From the NCBI GenBank assembly GCA_024699855.1, contig JAMPIQ010000003.1, forward strand, positions 2,418,001-2,482,000: DNA of 64,000 nucleotides. Reading direction: 5' to 3'. The stretch comes from Aphelenchoides besseyi (Eukaryota > Nematoda > Chromadorea > Rhabditida > Aphelenchoididae). The position numbers and the translations under genes are program-made. How positions within the stretch are numbered: position 1 is the first letter of the stretch; every line of letters begins with the position of its first letter. Of the stretch, positions 56,679 through 64,000 are shown one piece after another. The notes under the pieces are model-generated. The model saw nothing but the letters and a program-made list of their open reading frames with translations. It was not told the DNA's origin and did not search any database.

Positions 56679-58599
56679 ATGTCTAAAACAGCTATTGGTA
56701 TTGATCTGGGAACCACCTACTCGTGTGTTGGAGTGTTCCAAAATGGCAAAGTGGAGATTATCGCCAATGACCAGGGCAACAAAACGACTCCATCCTACGT
56801 TGCCTTCACAGACTCCGAACGACTAATTGGCGATGCAGCCAAGGATCAGGCCGCTCGAAATCCCCAGAACACGATCTTCGATGCCAAACGTCTGATTGGT
56901 CGACGATTCGATGAAGAGACCGTTCAACGTGACACCAAACATTGGCCCTTCAAGGTGGTGAACAACGGAGGCAAACCAATGATCGAAGTGGAGTTCAAAG
57001 GCGAACGAAAGACCTTCAGGGCCGAAGAGATCAGTTCGATGGTTTTGACGCGAATGAAGGAAACCGCCGAAGCGTATTTGGGTCATTCAGTTCGAGATGC
57101 CGTGATCACAGTGCCCGCCTATTTCAACGACTCGCAACGCCAAGCAACCAAAGATGCCGGTGCTATTGCTGGACTCAACGTTCTTCGTATCATCAACGAA
57201 CCGACAGCGGCGGCCTTGGCTTATGGTTTGGACAAGAAGATGAACAACGATCAGAACATCCTGGTCTTCGATCTTGGCGGTGGAACTTTCGATGTCTCCA
57301 TTCTGACCATTTCCGATGGATCGATGTTCGAAGTCAAATCTACGGCCGGAGACACGCACTTGGGTGGTGAGGACTTTGACGACAAACTTCTTCAACACTT
57401 TGCGATGGAATTCAAAACGCAAACATGGCAAAGACATTCGCTCCAATCCACGTGCCATCCGACGACTTCGCACTGCTTGTGAACGAGCCAAACGAACTCT
57501 GAGCGCCTCGACCGAAGCTCAAGTGGAAGTCGACTCGTTGTGCGATGGAATCGATTTCCACTCTCGAATTTCGCGTGCTCGTTTCGAAGAACTTTGTGCC
57601 GATCTCTTCCGTTCAACTCTCGGACCGGTGGAACAAGCACTCAAAGACGCCAAAATGGGCAAATCGGATATTCACGAAGTGGTTCTGGTCGGTGGATCGA
57701 CTCGAATTCCGAAGATCCAAAAACTCCTCTCCGACTTCTTCTCCGGCAAAGAACTCAACAAGAGTATTCATCCCGATGAAGCCGTTGCCTATGGAGCAGC
57801 AGTACAAGCCGCCATTCTCAGCGGAGTTCAGGACTCGTCGGTCAAAGACGTTCTTTTGGTCGATGTCTCGCCACTCTCTTTGGGCATCGAAACGGCCGGT
57901 GGAGTGATGACCAAACTGATCGAACGAAACTCGCGAATTCCGACTCGCGCTCAACAAACCTTCACCACCTACGCCGACAACCAACCAGCAGTCACAATCC
58001 AAGTGTTCGAAGGAGAACGAGCACTGACCAAGGACAACAACCGACTCGGCACTTTCGATCTCACCGGCATTCCGCCGGCACCTCGTGGAACTCCGAAAAT
58101 CGAAGTTTGTTTCGACATCGACGCCAACGGAATCCTGCACGTTTCGGCCGAGGACAAGAGCACCGGAAAGTCGAACAAAATCCAAATCAAGAACGAGAAG
58201 GGACGTTTGAGCCAATCCGAGATCCAACGAATGCTCGACGATGCCAAGAAATACGAGGAGGAAGATCGTCGTGAACGTGAACGCATTGAGTCCCGCAACA
58301 AACTGGAAGGCTACTTGTTCCAAGTCCGACAATCTCTGGACGAGTACGGAGACAAACTCTCAGCTGAAGACAAACAGAAGGCTGTGGATCTGTGCGATGA
58401 GACGCTCCGATGGATCGAAACGAACCAAACGGCCGACAAGTCCGAGTTCGACGACCGATTCAACGAACTCCAATCGACGTGCAATCAAATCCTCTCCAAA
58501 CTCCACCAATCTCAACCGCAACAACCCAACGGCTCGTGCGGTCAACAACACGCGGGTCAATTCAACGGCTCGGGACCGACCGTTGAAGAAGTCGACTAA
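56679..58599 (+). CDS. hsp70: HSP70 chaperone, intronless, with one-base frameshift
   Basis: This is a cytosolic, stress-type HSP70. Present are the ATPase signatures [36 protein letters not shown] and [20 protein letters not shown], the linker and substrate-binding domain ([40 protein letters not shown]) and the terminal EEVD motif. No introns are needed, as usual for heat-inducible genes. The frame breaks at 57414-57417: codons read MEFK then the +1 frame continues [20 protein letters not shown], so one extra A is present in an AAAA run. Without it the protein would be about 639 residues, normal for the family. Causes could be a sequencing or assembly error, or a young pseudogene; nothing else in the gene is damaged. 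AATAAA is at 58637-58642. Confidence 0.9.
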
Positions 58600-58636
58600 T
58601 CTCATTGTTATTTGTTGTAAATATTTTTTGCTTGTA

Positions 58637-58642
58637 AATAAA
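58637..58642 (+). terminator. Poly(A) signal AATAAA of HSP70
   Basis: AATAAA 38 bases after the stop. Confidence 0.6.
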
Positions 58643-59040
58643 CTTGACATATGAATCCAAAGTCCATTTTGATTTGAACATAAGAAGTTGAGATGAAGTT
58701 CATCGGAAAGAACATTTCAACTATGAACACACAAAAAACTAGAATTGTTGTTTGAATCTGATGATCGACTTCAAACAGCACTCAATCTTTCCAGAAGCAG
58801 AAGAGAGTGTGAATCTGATCAACTCGTGTTTGTCTCCAATTTCTGAGACAATCTTCTTTAACGCTCAAGAGCAGAAGATTGTCGTTGATAAACAAGTTTA
58901 AAAACCGCTTCCTCAGACACTAGAGGTTATATTTGGTAGCCAAGAGCTCTCTCAAATGTTAAATGAAAACATAAAGAGTTTGATTTAAAAAGTAGCACAA
59001 TAGATGTCCATCAATATTTTGTCAACATTAAAACACTCAC
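58643..59040. other. Spacer downstream of HSP70
   Basis: No clear gene. On the minus strand an acceptor-like site near 58,940 opens a 38-codon frame (CLRKRFLNLFINDNLLLLSV...) that could be a last exon of the next feature. Confidence 0.35.
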
Positions 59041-59301
59041 CAACAACGAGTCCTCCAGTATATTCACTTCTGCTTTCAAGTCGTTGACTTTTTCTCTGTT
59101 GTCAAGCGAACGAATGAGTACTGCCCCTGAACTTCCGTCGGACTTCGTCATATAACCATTATGGTAGTCAGTTAGAGAGTGAAATAGGTAGAAAAGAACA
59201 AATGAAAAACAGAACACAAGAAGTAAACGACTTCTCCTAACGTACTTCTGTGTTCGATCCATAATCCGTCTCATGAATCGAGATTGTGCTTGAAAGGACA
59301 T
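59041..59301 (-). CDS. Possible type II membrane protein, first exon
   Basis: From an ATG at 59301 the frame reads MSFQAQSRFMRRIMDRTQKY, VRRSRLLLVFCFSFVLFYLF (a basic flank and one membrane anchor), then DNREKVNDLKAEVNILEDSL, a short coiled-coil-like piece, ending at a good donor TTG|GTGAGTG. This is the shape of a Golgi type II enzyme or a small anchored protein. The downstream exons are uncertain, and no family is recognised. Confidence 0.4.
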
Positions 59302-61855
59302 GAATTGACGAACGTAAACACGAACTAACGAGAGCAACAAATCGATCCCAGAATCACACGTTTCGTTTGATAATGAACATTTAAATGTGGAGGAAGAGCT
59401 TCAGTCTCATGTTTGCGCAGTTGTATACGTCAGTCTTTGCTCATAAACTTACACGCCATAACACGTTTTATGGTTTCATTTGAATTTTAAACAATGAAAA
59501 TGTTTGTTTCTACTCGAAATCATTCAAGTTCTAATGTCACTTGTAATTCGATTTTCAAGCATCAATCAAAAGTTTTGCTAATCAGACGATTCTTGCAAAC
59601 CTCACACTACAAAGTTACTTCTGTTTTTGAAAGTTGCTTTTTGGTTCATCGTTACAAATTAGTGACAAAGTCTGTGAACGTCCAATCGTTTCGAAATACA
59701 ATTGGACCATTTAGAACAAGTTCGATTGCTTTGAATTCGTTCGTTTAGTAAAGTTTTCAAAGCAATTAAAACCGAGTATTTATAACGACTGACGTTCGTC
59801 TGTTCGAAATTTGACAACCATTCACCCAAATGAATGGGTGGTTAATTCGACTGTTGTCACACCGAAATGTCCTTTGTCGCGTGTGTTTAGTACCGGAAGT
59901 AGGACGACCAGACAACCGAAGTATCTTTTGTTTCAAGCAAGCCGTAGTATTTCAACAGTTAAAACTACTCAACTGAAGTCGAAGTTTTTAAACAATCAGC
60001 ATCATTCAATGGAACTCTCTGGTGACTAAGATTGCTAAAATGATGGATCTCAAGAGTCAGCACGCACCTTAGGCCTCTACGATGTTCATTTTCATAGAAT
60101 TGCGTGGTCTTTTCATTGAACTTTAAGTGCCAATGCCGATGATTAGGAGTTTAATTTCGTACTTTGGATATTTTGCAATTTCGATTTACTTGAGCGCAGA
60201 TACAAATTAAATTTTTTTCACCTTTTGATAGTGGAGATTACTACAACTTTGTGTAACTACGAATTCGTTTAGTTTTCCAGAAATCTTTTTTACAACAAAG
60301 TTAATACCGCTTCCAAAGTTCCTCGTATGAAAGAAAGGATGTTGAACTCTTCGTATTTTCGTTCGTTATTCTCGGCGTTTCGTGATTGTATTTGGCGCCG
60401 AAATGTGAGGATCATATGACACGGTATTGAAGGGTCTAATTGTTCAGTTCTTGCATGTTGAACTCAAATAAAATGAGAATCTTTGGCAGTTTCAGCTCAT
60501 GCTTCTCGAGTGTACATGCCATTTGAGCTAATTCGAATAAATGGAAAATAGCGTGACAAATGTAATCACAGTTAAACTCACTGATAGTCTTATGATTCAG
60601 GAATCAACTCAACAGTTTGTATAAAAGACAGCGTTGGCTCTTATTGGACTCCAGTCTCGACTTGAGGTCTTAAACTGATTACGATGACAAACGATTGCCA
60701 ACTTATTTTGAAATCTGTAACACGATTACGTTCATTCAGTTTTCTATTTGACCAGGAAGAACCGTTTTCTTATTACGCAAACTAATTACTGGTAATTGCG
60801 GAAGCGAATAGTCCGCCAATTCCCTCACGCGAAGTTAGTTGGTTATACTCATCTGTCTGCGTATATATAAAGGTCATTCTTTTGGTCGTGTAATGACAAC
60901 GTTCAGCTTTAAAGTTCAAGAGTATCTTTCTACTTTTTCTTTAATCAATTAGATTAATATGTTGTTTTCTAGTTTTTTCTTAAACGGTTATTGATCAAAC
61001 AGAAAGGAATCAAATTGTCCAGTTTGTGTTGAAGTCATAGTTTTGGGCTTAGGATTCGAAAACATACTTTAGTTTAGTGACGAGTTAATCGAATCTGTTT
61101 TCGAATTTTTGTGGACGTTTAACGTCGTTGAATCCGTGTTAAGGACTAAAAATAAAAACCTTGAACGATCATGAAGAAATTAGTTCAAAGTTAAGGGTTA
61201 CTATTGGACGGTAGTGATCAAATTATCGTCTTGTGTTCAATGATTGTTGGCCTTTAAGAACATTTGACAATTCCGTTGATTCGTTTGCAATGTTTGCTCC
61301 TTCGTTCTAATCCGTAGATCTGCACTCTCCGTTAAACCCAACACGATAAATCCAACCACCTTCGAGTCTTCGGTTCTTAACGACATCAAAGGCCCATACC
61401 ACTTGAGCGTAGCGATCTTTTCAAAGATTATGCCAACTTGTTGTTTCAAAGAAATCAGATTTTATTCGAATAAAAACAAGTTGGTTTGATTTAATATTCA
61501 GCGAACACCTTTATGATTGTCAATTGTTTTAGCTAATCATACAAACTCAATTTAGCTATCGAGAAGTTTCAAACGTAATGTCGTTATGATAAAACTCAAT
61601 TTTGATTCTTTTCGTTAACTAAACTGTCTAGTCAACTCGAGAGCTTAAAGTTCCGCTATTTCGTGGATTATCTGTGACACGAACACCCTCTAAGTCTTGG
61701 GCGAGTTAAATGAAAGGTTCATAGAGCGAGAAGATTACTCTCAATGGTCAAACGAATGTTATTTTCGATAATCTGAGTTAGCAGAGTTTAAACGCGGAAG
61801 GAAAAAGTTAATGATAATCCAATGAAAATGGTCATCTTTTTGGTCCACTAAATTA
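59302..61855. other. Intergenic, AT-rich
   Basis: 2.5 kb without recognisable genes. An 84-codon frame at 59494-59748 has no features. The mariner element is inserted at its right edge. Confidence 0.5.
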
Positions 61856-61887
61856 TTGGGTTGTTACTAAAGTTTTGTCTGATTGCG
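61856..61887 (+). repeat. Mariner left terminal inverted repeat
   Basis: 32 bases, exactly the reverse complement of 63210-63241, immediately after TA. Confidence 0.95.
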
Positions 61888-62032
61888 TCATGAGTGACCT
61901 AAATTCGGAATGAAAGAAATTGACCGGTCGGTTGGAAGTGTGTGAACGAAGTTCGGTTGTTCAGCTGCCTACTGTCCTAAGTATGGTTTTCGTTGTAGAT
62001 TAGAATTCATTCATTAAAATTAACACAAAGCA

Positions 62033-63076
62033 TCAAAAATACTCGCCATTTGAGTTGATAGTTCGGCGCCACCGTCCGGGCAATCGGGTGATTCCGCGCG
62101 TGTAGAAGGATCGATGACGGGAGGCGAAGAACGAGTTGAGGGACCGGCAGAGATGATCGAGGTCGTTGAATCGGCGTCCTCGTATCCACGTCTTTAGCGA
62201 ACGGAAGAGATGGTAGTCCGTTGGCGAAAGGTCCGGAGAGTACGGCGGGTGCTCGATGGCCGTCCAACCCAAAGTCCTCAGGTGCTGTTGAGTTCTTCGG
62301 GCGGTGTGCGGTCGCGCGTTGTCCTGGAGCAGTAGAACGTCGTGGCGATGACGAAGGGCGGCGGCGACTCGATCCATTTGGGCACAGTACAGTTCCGAAG
62401 TGATCGTCTGCCCGCGGTCCAACAACTCCCAGTGCACAACACCTAACCGATTCCACCAAACAGAAAGCATAACTTTTGTTTGGAAAAGATTCGGCCGGGG
62501 TGTACCACCCGGTCGCTGAGTGGGACGCAACCATTGCCCACGGCGATATGGATTGTCAAGTTGGACCCATGTTTCGTCGCAGGTTAGGAGCCGGTGAAGG
62601 AACGGGTTGGCACGTTGCTGCTGGAGGAGATTTTCGGCAGCCCGGACTCGCCGTTGCTTCTGCAGGTCCGTCAACTCGTGGGGTACCCACCGTCCTCGTC
62701 GATGCCGGAGACCTAAACGAGAATAACCATTAGTGATTGTAGACATAAAGAATTGCTTGCCCGCTCGTCTTAATGTTCTCCAAACGGTTACATGGCAACA
62801 ACCATTGGCCAATTCGCGAGTTGATTGCGCAGATCGATTGGACACAGCGTTGAGAATCGTCGGTTGATGAACCGTTGGCGGACGTCCTGCTCGTGGTTGA
62901 TCGGCCAAATCCTCGAGTCCATCGTCGAACTTTTTGAACCATCGACATGCCGTCCTCTCGGTGGTCGTTCGCGTTCCATGTGCCAAGTTGATGATGGCGG
63001 CGGCTTTGGCGGGCGAGTGATGGAGACGATATTCGTTGAGAAGCAGAAGTCGCACTTGTTCACGAGTGAGGCCCAT
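62033..63076 (-). CDS. Mariner transposase (DD34D)
   Basis: The enzyme cuts and pastes the element at TA sites. The uninterrupted 347-residue frame is the usual mariner length. The N-terminal HTH part contains ACRWFKKFDDGLEDLADQPR followed by AGRP (linker). The canonical WVPHEL motif is present in RGRWVPHELTDLQKQRR. Catalytic residues are the Asp in LLTCDETWVQLDNP, the Asp in LLLQDNARPHTA and the Asp in YSPDLSPTDYHLF. There are 34 residues between the second and third Asp, giving DD34D. No stop or frameshift is seen, so the copy could be active or recently active. Confidence 0.95.
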   Translation of the reverse strand: MGLTREQVRLLLLNEYRLHHSPAKAAAIINLAHGTRTTTERTACRWFKKFDDGLEDLADQPRAGRPPTVHQPTILNAVSNRSAQSTRELANGCCHVTVWRTLRRAGKQFFMSTITNGYSRLGLRHRRGRWVPHELTDLQKQRRVRAAENLLQQQRANPFLHRLLTCDETWVQLDNPYRRGQWLRPTQRPGGTPRPNLFQTKVMLSVWWNRLGVVHWELLDRGQTITSELYCAQMDRVAAALRHRHDVLLLQDNARPHTARRTQQHLRTLGWTAIEHPPYSPDLSPTDYHLFRSLKTWIRGRRFNDLDHLCRSLNSFFASRHRSFYTRGITRLPGRWRRTINSNGEYF

Positions 63077-63209
63077 TTGACGAAATTAGTCAAGGAAACA
63101 GGAGTAGCGATGTCGAGAAACAGCAGATCCAATAAATCAAATTTGACACTTCGTTTAATTTCCAATCGACCGGTCAATTTCTTTCGTTCCAATTTTAGAA
63201 AATGCATTG

Positions 63210-63241
63210 CGCAATCAGACAAAACTTTAGTAACAACCCAA
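63210..63241 (-). repeat. Mariner right terminal inverted repeat
   Basis: 32 bases, exact inverse of the left repeat, followed by TA. Confidence 0.95.
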
Positions 63242-63243
63242 TA

Positions 63244-63834
63244 TTTGCTTCGACTTAATACACTACGTTCTCTCTATCCGATTATTGTACTTCCGCACAG
63301 TAATTATTGGGAATCGTTAGCTTTTGGACAACCAACTGCCTTCATTTGACGCAGAGTTGTATCTCGATGTATGGTCTCCACTAGCATGTTTGCTAATAAT
63401 ACATAAGTTGTAGTCAGAAAGTGATAGCCATTAAACTTTTAATTGTCGTCGTATGTCAGTTACGTCTATTTCTTAGTCGTCTCATCCAAACAGACGACCA
63501 TAAAGTTCAATTTACATCATCTGTTCTTGAACTCAATGGCCTTCGAATGTCATTTATAATAATGAGTGTAATCACCTTTTTGTTTGAACTTTTCACCTAC
63601 TAATTAATTTCCAAGTAGTGAATGGGTAAGAAAGTTAATCCACGTTCCATAGCTCAATTTTATAATCCAATCCTTAAGGTGAACTCAGTGTTTTTGGTTG
63701 CAGAGTATTTAGAAGTAATTTCGATCTTTCTTAACTGATGTCTTACAGAAATTGCGTGATCATAGTTGCCGTGTTAGAACGCGTGTTCGTATTTCAAGTT
63801 TCGAATTCAAGTGACTCAATTTCAGCACAATACA
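63244..63834. other. Intergenic, nothing seen
   Basis: AT-rich sequence between the mariner element and the last gene. It ends with AATTTCAG, an acceptor-like site nine bases before the next ATG. Confidence 0.5.
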
Positions 63835-64000
63835 ATGGAGTCTTCCTTAATTGTGAACGCAACAACTTTTGGTATGTTTCATAGTATAAGAACAAAACCA
63901 ATAATTTGATTCAGAACTTTTTTCTTTTTTTGGTCGTTTTGGTGACTATCTTCTCTACGAAACGTTCATGACATCTTTGGCTTTGGTCATTAATGGATTC
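63835..64000 (+). CDS. Start of a probable membrane transporter (partial)
   Basis: Exon 1 (63835-63871) reads MESSLIVNATTF. A 43-base intron (63872-63914) leads in phase to ELFSFFGRFGDYLLYETFMT plus SLALVINGF, running off the window. The sequence F..FG.FG.YL followed by a hydrophobic helix resembles the N-terminus of SLC22/organic cation transporter-like MFS proteins. With only 41 residues this is a suggestion, and only the presence of a gene start is well supported. Confidence 0.5.

Larger units (their letters stand above)
61856..63241 (-). mobile_element. Mariner (Tc1/mariner) DNA transposon, complete
   Basis: The 1,386-base element is bounded by perfect 32-base terminal inverted repeats (61856-61887 and 63210-63241, outer end TTGGGTTGTTACTAAAG). 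It is flanked on both sides by the TA target duplication (61854-61855 and 63242-63243). The inverted similarity continues imperfectly for about 85 bases, including GAAAGAAATTGACCGGTCG in both arms. It contains one intact transposase gene. Its interior is visibly more GC-rich than the flanks. Confidence 0.95.

Noticed and set aside
57613..58332. 239-codon minus-strand frame in HSP70
   Set aside because: Antisense shadow of the strongly codon-biased HSP70 coding strand.
59494..59748. 84-codon open frame with an ATG
   Set aside because: No motif, no neighbouring exons and AT-rich surroundings; compatible with chance.
62221..63349. Plus-strand open frames inside the mariner element
   Set aside because: Antisense shadows of the transposase gene.

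Overview
The window is eukaryotic nuclear DNA from a small, gene-dense animal genome. Introns are mostly 40-50 bases with GT...AG ends, and genes on both strands sit a few hundred bases apart. The content points to a nematode or close relative: two sulfotransferases of the type greatly expanded in nematodes (PQNW-type motifs), a GT10 and a GT11 fucosyltransferase, a GT77-like sugar transferase, an FkbM-type methyltransferase, a single-box HMG protein, and two divergent SKP1-like genes in tandem. Several start codons lie just downstream of a TTTCAG acceptor, which fits spliced-leader trans-splicing or 5'UTR introns. The species cannot be named from the sequence.

Layout. 1-3,035: no gene recognised. 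3.0-4.2 kb (-): NEMP1/TMEM194-like nuclear envelope protein, divergent from a very long SLC4A11-like transporter gene (4.46-14.46 kb, +) with a 4.1-kb intron. 14.9-17.3 kb (-): alpha-1,3-fucosyltransferase (GT10) and IFT43. 18.5-24.3 kb (+): two Mediator subunits, MED26 and MED8. The large MED8 intron holds a complete antisense gene for a secreted tandem-repeat protein. 26.9-27.5 kb (+): UBE2H. 28.0-31.6 kb (-): a poorly resolved coiled-coil gene, a DEP-domain (DEPDC1/LET-99-like) gene and two SKP1-like genes. 32.5 kb (+): a small acidic protein preceded by an overlapping uORF. 33.2-34.9 kb (-): GT11 fucosyltransferase. 36.3-39.8 kb (-): WDR31-like protein and an unrecognised propeller-like protein. 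40.2-42.9 kb (+): PCNA and the GT77-like enzyme. 43-44 kb (-): two small unrecognised genes. 46.1-46.8 kb (+): a four-TM protein. 48.6 kb (+): HMG-box protein. 49.3-53.7 kb (-): two sulfotransferases and an FkbM-type methyltransferase. 53.8-55.9 kb (+): a BAR-domain protein and a basic protein carrying a PIP-box. 56.7-58.6 kb (+): an intronless HSP70 with a single-base frameshift. 61.9-63.2 kb: an intact-looking mariner transposon. 63.8 kb to the end: the start of a probable membrane transporter gene.

Themes. DNA replication (PCNA, the PIP-box protein, E2F-like motifs), transcription (MED26, MED8), cilia (IFT43, WDR31-like), ubiquitin ligation (UBE2H, SKP1-like) and above all glycan modification: two fucosyltransferases, a GT77-like enzyme, two sulfotransferases and a methyltransferase that may act on sugars. 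The least familiar material is the nested secreted repeat protein, the roughly 860-residue Ser/Thr-rich extension of the SLC4 protein, the PIP-box protein and several small genes without recognised relatives. Exon boundaries were read by eye from splice signals and reading phase, so individual boundaries, especially first exons, may be off.
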